DNA of 64,000 bases from Bacteroidia bacterium (GTDB lineage: Bacteria > Bacteroidota > Bacteroidia > Chitinophagales > Chitinophagaceae), in NCBI GenBank assembly GCA_030427635.1, contig JAUIBA010000003.1, positions 186,001 to 250,000 on the forward strand. The letters are read 5' to 3'. The notes beneath the pieces are model-generated. The model did no database searches and was not told the DNA's origin. It saw nothing but the letters and a program-made list of their open reading frames with translations. Made by a program: the position numbers and the translations under genes. The stretch's first letter is position 1; each line of letters opens with the position of its first letter. Of this stretch, positions 33,953-42,170 are shown in pieces.

Positions 33953-34501
33953 ATGAATGCTGCATCTGTAACACTGGACATACTTAAATATGTACTTCCC
34001 TCACTCGTAGTTTTAATAGCTGCCACAACTATTGTTGGCCGCTTTCTGTCTTCGGCCAATCAGCAGAAACAGATAGAGAACTTCGGCGCTGCACAGGATA
34101 TAACATTGCGATTGCGGCTACAGGCATATGAGCGTCTCGCTTTGTTTCTGGAGCGTGTTTCTATAGGGCAGCTGATACCTCGTGTTTACGACTCATCTAT
34201 GACGGTGCAGGACCTCCGTTTTGCAATAACACATACGGTGCGTGCAGAATACGAGCATAACCTGTCACAGCAGATATATGTTTCGGACAGTGTATGGCAA
34301 ACTGTAAAAAGCGCTAAGGAGCAGGAAATGGCTATGGTAAACCGTATCAGTGAGACTCTGGACCCCGCTGCACCTGCCCGCGATTTGCATATGCGCCTGC
34401 TGGAAGTGATAGCACATGCCAATACTGACCTGCCTACAGAGTCTGCACTACAGATAGTAAACGAAGAAGTGAAGAAGGTAATGCAGTATGGCTCTTACTG
34501 A
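33953..34501 (+). CDS. Conserved-looking membrane-anchored protein, unknown function
   Basis: 182 residues. One N-terminal membrane helix (YVLPSLVVLIAATTIVGRFL, about 13-32) and a cytoplasmic helical domain (ITLRLRLQAYERLALFLERVS ... DLRFAITHTVRAEYEHNLSQQIYVSD). The regular composition and codon use like the neighbours argue for a real gene; I recognise no characterised family. It follows rlmN by 56 bases on the same strand. Confidence 0.65.
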   Translation: MNAASVTLDILKYVLPSLVVLIAATTIVGRFLSSANQQKQIENFGAAQDITLRLRLQAYERLALFLERVSIGQLIPRVYDSSMTVQDLRFAITHTVRAEYEHNLSQQIYVSDSVWQTVKSAKEQEMAMVNRISETLDPAAPARDLHMRLLEVIAHANTDLPTESALQIVNEEVKKVMQYGSY

Positions 34502-34596
34502 TATGTAGTTCCATTTTTAGTATTGTTAAAAATCTATCCGTTTAAGGGTATTCCTTATTGCTCCTTGTTATTTTTGATTATCTTAATTATAAAACA

Positions 34597-35283
34597 ATGA
34601 GAGGCGTAATTACCATTTTACTGTCATCTGTTGTGCTGCCATTGACAGTTGCTGCACAGAAAAAGAACGACCTGCAGCGTAATAAACTGAAAGGGGCCGT
34701 AAAGGAGGTAATAGAAGCAGAGTACGATGTGCGTACAGATGCAAAGTCAGCAGAAAAGGGAAAGCTGAAGTCACGGACTGTGTATCATTATAATGATGCG
34801 GGTAACAGAATAGATTTCGTATCTTATGGTGAAGATAGTGCTGTGCTTTCCCGGTCAGTGTACAATTATAATGACACAACAGGTGCACTGGATGATGTAA
34901 AACGTTACCGGGGTGATGGTGGACTGAACGTGACAACGACTTATAAATTTGATGCAGCGGGCAATGAATCGGAAGAGGCTAATACGGACCCGTCAGGTAC
35001 GTTATTTATGACGGGCAAAAGTATGTATGACCTTAATGGTAACCGTATCCGATATGACAGGTTTAATCAGTACGGACATCTGTTTCTGCGGTCAAATATC
35101 AGATACGATAAGAAAGGGAATGAAATACAGGAGAAACAGTATGACTCACACGAAAGCCTCCAGTACCTCACTACCTGGGAGTATAGTAACTATGATAAGC
35201 AGGGTAACTGGCAGCATAAAGTGATGCTGAAGAATGATGAGCCACGTACCATTACTGAGCGAAAAATAATATACCGGAAGTGA
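34597..35283 (+). CDS. Secreted YD-repeat-like protein, first of a coupled pair
   Basis: 228 residues from the ATG at 34597, which opens a signal peptide (MRGVITILLSSVVLPLTVAAQ); the frame is open 13 codons further up but without leader features. The mature part is made of short YD/RHS-like repeats (TVYHYNDAGNRIDF, TYKFDAAGNESEE, MYDLNGNRIRYDRFNQYG, IRYDKKGNEIQEKQYD). Single YD strings of this size lack the RHS core and toxin tip, so a small beta-structured envelope protein is more likely than an RHS toxin. Its stop overlaps the start of the next gene by four bases. Confidence 0.7.
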   Translation: MRGVITILLSSVVLPLTVAAQKKNDLQRNKLKGAVKEVIEAEYDVRTDAKSAEKGKLKSRTVYHYNDAGNRIDFVSYGEDSAVLSRSVYNYNDTTGALDDVKRYRGDGGLNVTTTYKFDAAGNESEEANTDPSGTLFMTGKSMYDLNGNRIRYDRFNQYGHLFLRSNIRYDKKGNEIQEKQYDSHESLQYLTTWEYSNYDKQGNWQHKVMLKNDEPRTITERKIIYRK

Positions 35284-36206
35284 TAAATATAATACGGAAT
35301 ATAGGAGCTGGAAGTATAGTAGCAGCATGCTGTATGCTGCTATCGCATACAAGTTATGCACAGGAGAATAGTGTAACTACAGCCGGCCTGAACGGGCGTA
35401 TAAAATCACTTACAGAATACAACTTCAGCTTTGCCGGTACCAATGCGGTAGAGGATGATGGTGGTGCATGGAAAGTAACATCTGTATTTGATGAAAATGG
35501 GATAAAGAAAGAAGAGTTGCGGTATGGACTGGATAACCTGCTTGCTTCCCGGGCCGAATTCAGGTATAGCCCCTCCGGACGACTGGAGCGGGAAACCAAC
35601 TACGATGCAACAGGGAAATATCTGTATAGCAATACCTGGAACTACGATAAGGAAGGCCGTGAAATATACAGGAAGCATCGCTCAAGGGAGCGGACTGTAT
35701 TTCTGCGAACAGACCTTTCGTATAATGATAAAGGGTACCTGACCCGGGAACGAACACAGGCACGCGGCGGACGTACGCTGAGTATGGCCAGGTGGAAGTA
35801 TGACACTGTAGGTAATCCTATAGAAGAGATAATCTCTGATGCAGATAATATTGTTACGAGACGCAGTAGATACAGGTATAACAGCAACCGGAAACTGATT
35901 GAAGAAAAGAATACTTATTATGGCATTACGGTGAGTACGGCATATAAATATGATAGTGCAGGTAACATGATTGCACAAACAGATTATAATGCTGCACACA
36001 AGCCCGAAAAGAGGATTGAATATAGTTATAATAGCCGTGGTGAGGAGACAGAACAGCGAACATTCAATGCATATGATGTACTGCAGCGAACCGTTACTTA
36101 TCGTAGGGAGTATGACAGAATGGGCAATCTTTTGAAAACCGTTCAGGCCGATAATGAAGGAGAGACCATAATACAACAGCGCGAAATAGTATATTTTCCT
36201 CAGTAA
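35280..36206 (+). CDS. Secreted YD-repeat-like protein, second of a coupled pair
   Basis: 308 residues from a GTG that overlaps the stop of the preceding gene (GTGA), a layout of translational coupling. A signal peptide (about 1-27, ending HTSYAQ) leads into the same kind of repeats: EFRYSPSGRLERETNYDATGKYL, WNYDKEGREIYRKH, YKYDSAGNMIAQTDYNAAHKP, YDRMGNLLKTVQADNEG. The pair are paralogues with different repeat numbers. No RHS core or C-terminal effector domain. Function unknown. Confidence 0.7.
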   Translation: MINIIRNIGAGSIVAACCMLLSHTSYAQENSVTTAGLNGRIKSLTEYNFSFAGTNAVEDDGGAWKVTSVFDENGIKKEELRYGLDNLLASRAEFRYSPSGRLERETNYDATGKYLYSNTWNYDKEGREIYRKHRSRERTVFLRTDLSYNDKGYLTRERTQARGGRTLSMARWKYDTVGNPIEEIISDADNIVTRRSRYRYNSNRKLIEEKNTYYGITVSTAYKYDSAGNMIAQTDYNAAHKPEKRIEYSYNSRGEETEQRTFNAYDVLQRTVTYRREYDRMGNLLKTVQADNEGETIIQQREIVYFPQ

Positions 36207-36315
36207 GCCAACCCCTGAGATGCAGTATTTACGGGCATTACACAGGATGTCCACATATTCGTTCTAAAAAAAACGGACAATTGAAAATATTCCTTCCTCA
36301 TTATCTCAAAAAGTA

Positions 36316-36323
36316 TATTTTTG
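36316..36323 (+). promoter_or_regulatory. -7 box of the acpP-fabF-rnc operon
   Basis: TATTTTTG fits TAnnTTTG, 27 bases before the acpP ATG. It overlaps a TTG that could open a longer frame, and so argues for the ATG at 36351. Confidence 0.6.
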
Positions 36324-36350
36324 CAGCATAAAATTTTAAACGCATTAACT

Positions 36351-36587
36351 ATGTCTGAAATTGCAAACCGCGTTAAGAAGATCATCGTAGACAAACTGGG
36401 TGTTGACGAATCAGAAGTTAACCCTGAGGCAAGTTTTACCAACGATCTGGGCGCAGATTCACTTGATACAGTGGAGCTTATCATGGAGTTTGAAAAAGAG
36501 TTTAACATCTCTATCCCCGATGAGCAGGCCGAAACTATCACTACGGTAGGTCAGGCTATATCTTACCTCGAAGAGCACGTAAAATAA
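36351..36587 (+). CDS. acpP: Acyl carrier protein
   Basis: 78 residues, standard ACP. The phosphopantetheine serine is S37 in [12 protein letters not shown]. The acidic helices that dock onto synthases are present ([16 protein letters not shown]). Start at ATG 36351 because the family begins [11 protein letters not shown] and the promoter lies just upstream. Followed by fabF after 35 bases: fatty-acid synthesis operon continuing into rnc. Confidence 0.96.
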   Translation: MSEIANRVKKIIVDKLGVDESEVNPEASFTNDLGADSLDTVELIMEFEKEFNISIPDEQAETITTVGQAISYLEEHVK

Positions 36588-36622
36588 TCAGAACAAAACT
36601 TCACTGTAACTATAATCGTTAA

Positions 36623-37882
36623 ATGAGCTTACCGTTAAAACGAGTTGTCGTTACGGGCCTCGGAGCCCTGACGCCATTAGGCAATGACATACCTTCTTAT
36701 TGGGATGGATTGGTTAATGGCGTTTCAGGCGCGGGTCCTATTACGCAGTTTGACGTCACCAAGTTCAAGACGAAATTCGCCTGTGAGCTCAAGGGCTTCA
36801 ATCCTGAGAATCATTTTGACCGTAAGGAGGCGAGAAAGCTTGACCGTTTCTCTCAGATAGCTATGGTGGCCGCCGACGAAGCTGTGCGGTCTGCACGGCT
36901 TACTGAGGAAGGTATTAATCCCGATAGGGTAGGAGTGATATGGGGCTCTGGTATAGGTGGTATGATCACCTTTATTGAAGAGATGAAAAACTTCACCGCA
37001 GGTGATGGTACACCCCGTTTCAATCCTTTCTTTATCCCTAAGCTTATCCTGGATATTGCCTCTGGGCATATCTCTATGAAGTATGGTTTCCGTGGTCCCA
37101 ACTTCTCCACTGTAAGTGCCTGTGCTTCCTCTACCAATGCTATTATTGATGCACTCACATATATACGTCTGGGCAAAGCCGATGCTATTGTGTGCGGTGG
37201 CTCAGAAGCGGTAGTTACAGAAGCGGGTATTGGTGGCTTTAATGCCATGAAAGCACTTTCTGAGCGTAATGATGCGCCTGCCACTGCCAGCCGTCCGTTC
37301 GATCTGGACAGAGACGGTTTTGTACTGGGTGAAGGTGCCGGTGCTATCATACTGGAAGAATATGAACACGCAAAACGACGTGGTGCCAACATTATAGCCG
37401 AGGTAGCTGGTGGCGGTCTTAGTGCCGATGCTTATCACCTTACCGCTCCACATCCCGAAGGGCTTGGCGCATACAACGTAATGAAGAATGCACTGAATGA
37501 CGCAGGAATGAAGCCTGAAGACATTGATTACATCAATGTACACGGTACTTCTACTCCGCTGGGCGACATCAGCGAAATCACCGCTATTCAACGTGTGTTT
37601 GGCGACCATGCCTATAACATTAACATTAGCTCTACCAAATCCATGACCGGTCATCTGTTGGGTGCAGCCGGTGCTATAGAGGCTATAGCCAGTATCCTTG
37701 CTACAGTGCATGATATGGTGCCGCCTACTATCAATCACTTTACCGACGATCCTGCCTTTGACCCGAGATTGAACTTTACGTTCAATAAAGCACAGAAAAA
37801 GGTAGTGAACGTTGCACTAAGTAATACTTTTGGTTTTGGAGGGCATAATGCTTCTGTTATCTTCAAAAAACCATCAGATTAG
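36623..37882 (+). CDS. fabF: 3-oxoacyl-ACP synthase II
   Basis: 419 residues. Condensing enzyme of fatty-acid elongation, adding malonyl-ACP to growing acyl chains. Catalytic triad C167 (VSACASSTNA), H307 (NVHGTSTPLGD) and H344 (MTGHLLGAAGA), with K339 in SSTKSMTGH. Thiolase-fold halves complete. acpP lies directly upstream and rnc follows after 2 bases, an arrangement widely kept in bacteria. Confidence 0.96.
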   Translation: MSLPLKRVVVTGLGALTPLGNDIPSYWDGLVNGVSGAGPITQFDVTKFKTKFACELKGFNPENHFDRKEARKLDRFSQIAMVAADEAVRSARLTEEGINPDRVGVIWGSGIGGMITFIEEMKNFTAGDGTPRFNPFFIPKLILDIASGHISMKYGFRGPNFSTVSACASSTNAIIDALTYIRLGKADAIVCGGSEAVVTEAGIGGFNAMKALSERNDAPATASRPFDLDRDGFVLGEGAGAIILEEYEHAKRRGANIIAEVAGGGLSADAYHLTAPHPEGLGAYNVMKNALNDAGMKPEDIDYINVHGTSTPLGDISEITAIQRVFGDHAYNINISSTKSMTGHLLGAAGAIEAIASILATVHDMVPPTINHFTDDPAFDPRLNFTFNKAQKKVVNVALSNTFGFGGHNASVIFKKPSD

Positions 37883-37884
37883 TC

Positions 37885-38601
37885 TTGCGACGCCTGATCA
37901 ATCGCCTTTTTAGTAAAAACACTGCATCCGATAAGCAGTTGCTGTTGCAACTGGAACATATCGTTGGGTTTACCCCGCGTCATGTGGAGTATTACAGGCT
38001 GGCATTGATGCATCGCTCCCGCCCCGATGATGTTACTGATAGTAATGAACGCCTTGAGTTTCTGGGCGATGCCATACTGGGGGCTATTATAGCAGAATAT
38101 CTGTTCAAAAAATACCCTTACCAGCCGGAAGGGTTTCTTACAGAGTTACGCTCACGCATTGTACGCCGGGAAACCATGAATAATGTAGCCCTGCGTATGG
38201 GGCTTAATAAGATGGTCCGGTACAATCAGAACGACCGGGGATTAAGCCGTAGCCATATCTTCGGTAATGCTCTGGAGGCGCTTATAGGTGCAGTTTACCT
38301 GGACCAGGGCTTTACAAGAACCCGCACATTTATACTGAACCAGATAATACGTGCCTACATAGACCTGGACGCTATGGAAAGCACCGATACCAACTATAAG
38401 AATCAGCTCCTGAGCTGGGCGCAGCGCAATAGCCGGCAGTTGGTGTTTGAAACTGTAGAAGAGCGCAATGAGGGCACCAGAAAGCTGTTTACAGTAGGGG
38501 CTATGCTGGATGGAGAGCAGATAGCCACCGGTACCGGATACAATAAAAAAGAGGCAGGTCAGGTAGCAGCACGCAATGCTATGGAGCGTCTCGGCGTATA
38601 A
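37885..38601 (+). CDS. rnc: Ribonuclease III
   Basis: 238 residues. The catalytic signature ERLEFLGDAILGAIIAEYL (about 55-73) and a second acidic site (ALEALIGAVYLDQG) form the nuclease domain; a double-stranded RNA-binding domain ends the protein (NYKNQLLSWAQRN ... GYNKKEAGQVAARNAMERL). Processes rRNA precursors and structured mRNAs as a dimer. The only reasonable start is a TTG 2 bases after the fabF stop; the first in-frame ATG would remove part of the catalytic domain. Translation is probably coupled to fabF. Confidence 0.93.
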   Translation: MRRLINRLFSKNTASDKQLLLQLEHIVGFTPRHVEYYRLALMHRSRPDDVTDSNERLEFLGDAILGAIIAEYLFKKYPYQPEGFLTELRSRIVRRETMNNVALRMGLNKMVRYNQNDRGLSRSHIFGNALEALIGAVYLDQGFTRTRTFILNQIIRAYIDLDAMESTDTNYKNQLLSWAQRNSRQLVFETVEERNEGTRKLFTVGAMLDGEQIATGTGYNKKEAGQVAARNAMERLGV

Positions 38602-38680
38602 CCTGTGCTCACATAAGCACATAGGTTAAAGTATATATAAAACCTTGTATCAGGGGGTACCTCTCTTATTTCTTTTTGAT

Positions 38681-38688
38681 TACATTTG
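38681..38688 (+). promoter_or_regulatory. -7 box of exbB-exbD
   Basis: TACATTTG fits TAnnTTTG, 22 bases before the exbB ATG at 38711. No TTG at the standard distance. Confidence 0.5.
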
Positions 38689-38710
38689 CTTTAGTCGAAC
38701 TTTTTGGAAC

Positions 38711-39403
38711 ATGGCATTACTGACCGTTCTGTTACAGGCCGATACACTCGCTGCAGCCGCAGCCGCAGTTACGCCGCCTGCCCCTGAAAAAATATCACTG
38801 TTCAATCTCCTCATGGAGGGCGGTGCACTTATGATTCCTCTGCTGCTATGCTCAGGTATCATGGTCTACGTTTTTGTGGAGCGTATTATGTTCATACGTA
38901 AGGCTGCAGCTGTAGACCCTACGCTTATGGTACGTATACAGCAGGCCGTAGCTATAGGCGATGTGAATGCCGCGCTGGCTGCCTGCCGCAACAGTGCTAC
39001 TCCTGTCGCCCGCGTGCTGGAGAAAGGTATCAGCCGTTTGGGTAAGCCATACGACCAGATAGAAAAGTCTATGGAAAATACCGGTCGTCTGGAGGTATAC
39101 AAGCTGGAAAAGAATGTATCGGTACTTTCTACCATAGCTGGTATAGCGCCTATCTTCGGTTTTCTAGGTACCATAGCCGGTATGATTATACTGTTCTTTA
39201 ACGTGCAGCATCAGGGCTTCTCACTGGAAACTATAGCCGGGGGTATCTATACTAAAATGGTTACCTCGGCAGCCGGGCTTATCATTGGTCTGTTGTCATA
39301 CGTGGCATATGCATACCTCAATGCACAGATTAATAAAACCGTTAACGGCATAGAGACAACTTCGGCAGAATTTCTGGATACTATTCAGCAACATAATAAG
39401 TAA
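38711..39403 (+). CDS. exbB: MotA/TolQ/ExbB proton channel protein
   Basis: 230 residues from the ATG at 38711 (MALLTVLLQAD), preferred over an upstream TTG that lies before the -7 box. Three membrane helices: GALMIPLLLCSGIMVYVFVERIMF, the conserved IAGIAPIFGFLGTIAGMIILF and SAAGLIIGLLSYVAYAY. It pairs with ExbD to convert proton flow into force passed to TonB. The helix 2-3 glycine-rich motif GFLGTIAGM is intact. exbD follows after 12 bases. Confidence 0.93.
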   Translation: MALLTVLLQADTLAAAAAAVTPPAPEKISLFNLLMEGGALMIPLLLCSGIMVYVFVERIMFIRKAAAVDPTLMVRIQQAVAIGDVNAALAACRNSATPVARVLEKGISRLGKPYDQIEKSMENTGRLEVYKLEKNVSVLSTIAGIAPIFGFLGTIAGMIILFFNVQHQGFSLETIAGGIYTKMVTSAAGLIIGLLSYVAYAYLNAQINKTVNGIETTSAEFLDTIQQHNK

Positions 39404-39415
39404 GCACACAGTTAC

Positions 39416-39820
39416 ATGAACATTAAAAGACGTCAGGCACATGATCCTATGGGGCATTCATCAGCCCTGAACGACATATTGTTCATACTGTTGCTGTTCT
39501 TCCTTATCATCTCTACTCTTGCCAACCCCAATGTGGTAAAGCTGAGCATACCTAAAGCAAAGAGCGATACCAAAGCCAAGCAGACAGTGGTTGTTTCAGT
39601 GAATGATAAGCAGGAGTTTTTTGTGGGTACAAAGCCTGTAGTTGTCGATTCTCTGGCGCCGGTCATAGCTGCGGCTATAGCTAAGTCGCAGGATGCCGAG
39701 CCTACCGTTGTTATCAATGCCGATAAGCAGGCTACTGCCGATAATATCGTAGCCATTATGCGTGCGGCACACGACCTTAAACTGCGTACCGTACTGGCTG
39801 TGGAGAACAACAGCCGATAA
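39416..39820 (+). CDS. exbD: ExbD/TolR family biopolymer transport protein
   Basis: 134 residues. A short cytoplasmic head, one membrane helix (SALNDILFILLLFFLIISTLAN) with the essential aspartate in LNDILFI, and a periplasmic ExbD domain (KQTVVVSVNDKQEFFVGTKP ... PTVVINADKQATADNIVAIMRAAHDLKLRTV). Forms the motor with ExbB. The matching TonB-like gene is on the opposite strand 1.4 kb away, beyond folC. Confidence 0.93.
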   Translation: MNIKRRQAHDPMGHSSALNDILFILLLFFLIISTLANPNVVKLSIPKAKSDTKAKQTVVVSVNDKQEFFVGTKPVVVDSLAPVIAAAIAKSQDAEPTVVINADKQATADNIVAIMRAAHDLKLRTVLAVENNSR

Positions 39821-39845
39821 GAATACTCCAGATTTATTACAGCGG

Positions 39846-41204
39846 CTATACCATAGGTACCGCACTTATATCTGACTCTTTACTGAACAGGCTCAGCGCT
39901 TCTCCTGCTATAAAGAAGCTTCCCGTTATCAGCAGTACATCACTTTCCTGCATAGCATTATTAGCGGCGTTTACCGCATCTGCTACCGTAGCATAGGCGG
40001 CTCCGTTAAGTCCTGCATTTGCTGCTGCAGCCTGCAGCTCTGCCGCAGGTAGCGCCCGCTCTATCTGGGCATTGGTAAAGTAATAGATAGCTTCAGCTGG
40101 CAGTAACTGTAGTGCCTCACTCACATCTTTATCTTTTACAAACCCCAGTATTATATGCTTTTGGGTAGCTGTTATACTGCATAGTTGCTCCGTTATCTCG
40201 GCAATGCCCGCAGGGTTGTGCCCCACATCGCAGATAGTAAGCGGCTGAGCGCGCAGTACTTCCCATCGGCCCCTAAGCCCGGTAAGCGATTTTACATGAC
40301 TCAGCGCTGCTATGGCCTGGTGTATGCTTGTTTTATACCCCTGATGACTTAACAGCTCCACAGCCGTCAGCACAATTTTTATGTTATGTTGCTGATAGTT
40401 GCCGGTGAGGTCTGTTTTCAGGTCATACATTTCCAGCCGGGCATTGTTTACTGCTTTGTAGTACTGATGGTATGTATCTGCTTTTACCCGCACCATACCC
40501 CATAGCGCCTGTGCATAGTGTAGCACACTCTGCCTGTGTACCGACTGTTCAAAGAATACCCGTTCTGTTTCCTCTCGCTGCTCACCTATCACAGTGGGTA
40601 CTCCTGCCTTCATGATGCCGGCCTTCTCTGTAGCTATTTCTGCCAGTGTATTGCCCAGCAGGTCTTTATGGTCATAGCTTATGTTGGTGATTATGGACAG
40701 TACAGGTGTTATAATATTGGTACTGTCCAGCCTGCCACCAAGGCCGGTTTCTATTACCGCTATGTCTACCCCCTCCTCTGCAAAGCAGGCAAATGCCATG
40801 GCTACTGTTATCTCAAAAAAGGATGGATTTATTTCTTCTATCACCCCCCTGATACGCGCCACAAATGTAGTTACCCACTCCCTGCTCACCATCTGCCCGT
40901 TGATGCGTATACGCTCCCGGAAGTCTACCAGATGCGGGGATGTATAGAGGCCTGTTTTATACCCGGCCTGCTGCAGTACAGATGCCAGTGCATGGCTCAC
41001 ACTTCCTTTTCCGTTAGTGCCTGCTATATGTATAGATTTGAATTTGTGTTGCGGATTGTCCAGCGCAGCACACAGTTTTAGTGTATTGGTGAGGTCTGGT
41101 TTCAGTGCCGCCTTGCCTATGCGGGAAAACATAGGTAGCCGTTCGTACAGATAATTCAGTGTCTCGTCGTAGCTGAGAGGAGATTGCTGTTCGCCCATAT
41201 GCAT
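39846..41204 (-). CDS. folC: Folylpolyglutamate synthase / dihydrofolate synthase
   Basis: 452 residues, Mur-ligase-like fold. ATP-binding loop GTNGKGS at 62-68, LYTSPHLVDFRERIRING as the folate-site loop and VIETGLGGRLDSTN as the metal-binding region; the C-terminal domain includes CDVGHNPAGI. Adds glutamate to dihydropteroate and folates. The start could also be the ATG two codons later (MGEQQ). It lies downstream of tonB on the same strand but has its own -7 box at 41220-41227. Confidence 0.94.
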   Translation of the reverse strand: MHMGEQQSPLSYDETLNYLYERLPMFSRIGKAALKPDLTNTLKLCAALDNPQHKFKSIHIAGTNGKGSVSHALASVLQQAGYKTGLYTSPHLVDFRERIRINGQMVSREWVTTFVARIRGVIEEINPSFFEITVAMAFACFAEEGVDIAVIETGLGGRLDSTNIITPVLSIITNISYDHKDLLGNTLAEIATEKAGIMKAGVPTVIGEQREETERVFFEQSVHRQSVLHYAQALWGMVRVKADTYHQYYKAVNNARLEMYDLKTDLTGNYQQHNIKIVLTAVELLSHQGYKTSIHQAIAALSHVKSLTGLRGRWEVLRAQPLTICDVGHNPAGIAEITEQLCSITATQKHIILGFVKDKDVSEALQLLPAEAIYYFTNAQIERALPAAELQAAAANAGLNGAAYATVADAVNAANNAMQESDVLLITGSFFIAGEALSLFSKESDISAVPMV

Positions 41205-41219
41205 CTGTTATGATGTGTA

Positions 41220-41227
41220 CAAAGGTA
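41220..41227 (-). promoter_or_regulatory. -7 box of folC
   Basis: TACCTTTG on the minus strand, 15 bases before the folC ATG, in the gap after the tonB stop. No TTG at the usual spacing. Confidence 0.5.
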
Positions 41228-41259
41228 AGCCAGCAGGTCTTTCCTTGTTAGGCGAGGGA

Positions 41260-42066
41260 TTAATGCCTTGTTTTGAATACAAAAGTCACATCGCCAAACT
41301 GCTGTGGCTCGGCCGTAGTGCTTTTACTGAATCGTGCGCTGGACAGTTTGTCCAGTGCTATTTTGGTCAGGTTAGCGCCTGATGAGCTCTTTACCCGTTT
41401 ATCTACAATATTGCCATTCCGGTCTACAGTCACATGTATGACCACTTTACCGCTCTCGCTGAACTCAGCCTCAAACTTATCGGGCGATATATGCCTGCCC
41501 GATAGGGTATGCCCTATGCCTCCGGTACCATTACCTGGTATTCCTGTATAGTTTTCAGCGCCGGGAGTGCCGCCGGGTACACCACGGTCGCCATTGCCTG
41601 TAGTATTACCCTCACTGCTGCCGCTCATATCCTGCAGGGAGCTGTTGCCACCTTCGCCCTTGCCACCCTGGTAGGTATAGCGTGGCGCAGGGCGCGATTT
41701 CCCCTTCTCCGATGCATTGTCTTTCCCGTTCTTCTTACTGTTATTGTTTACCGACGGAGCATCGCCATCATCGGCACGCATTATGTTCTGCGGTATGCTG
41801 CTTTTTACAGCTACACTTTTATACACTACCGTTGCCTGATATTCTGAGGGGTCTTTACGGGACATAGGCTGGTCGGTGCCGCTGCCGTCCTCACTCGTAC
41901 CCAGATTTACTTCCAGCCCTCCTCCCTCATCTGTCACTGTATCTACCGGGAGTGTGTACGTGAAAAAGAAAAAGATAAGCAACAGCAGCGCATGCACCCC
42001 TATGCTCCATGCCAGAGCTTTGTTGTTGATTGCAGGTTGTTTTATATGCTGTGCCGATAGCTGCAT
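41260..42066 (-). CDS. TonB-like energy transducer
   Basis: 268 residues. N-terminal membrane helix (LAWSIGVHALLLLIFFFFTYTLP, about 18-40) with the SxxxH-like SIGVHAL pattern of TonB proteins. The linker (about 45-185) is rich in Gly, Asn, Ser and charged residues rather than the usual Pro-Lys runs. The C-terminal TonB domain is present (SESGKVVIHVTVDRNGNIVDKRVKSSSGANLTKIALDKLSSARF). It would carry ExbBD energy to outer-membrane receptors. Own -7 box at 42091. Confidence 0.82.
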   Translation of the reverse strand: MQLSAQHIKQPAINNKALAWSIGVHALLLLIFFFFTYTLPVDTVTDEGGGLEVNLGTSEDGSGTDQPMSRKDPSEYQATVVYKSVAVKSSIPQNIMRADDGDAPSVNNNSKKNGKDNASEKGKSRPAPRYTYQGGKGEGGNSSLQDMSGSSEGNTTGNGDRGVPGGTPGAENYTGIPGNGTGGIGHTLSGRHISPDKFEAEFSESGKVVIHVTVDRNGNIVDKRVKSSSGANLTKIALDKLSSARFSKSTTAEPQQFGDVTFVFKTRH

Positions 42067-42090
42067 GCGCAGAATGTAGTTTTAACCAAA

Positions 42091-42098
42091 CAAAAATA
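42091..42098 (-). promoter_or_regulatory. -7 box of the tonB-like gene
   Basis: TATTTTTG on the minus strand, 24 bases before the ATG. Confidence 0.5.
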
Positions 42099-42170
42099 AA
42101 TGAAAATGTATATCTCTGCCACCCTTTGGGGCTGTTATAGGTAATATTAACAAAATCGGGTAGTGCATAC

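Noticed and set aside
34597-36206. RHS toxin-immunity pair
   Set aside because: No RHS core motif, no variable C-terminal toxin domain and no immunity-like gene; both proteins are short and have signal peptides.
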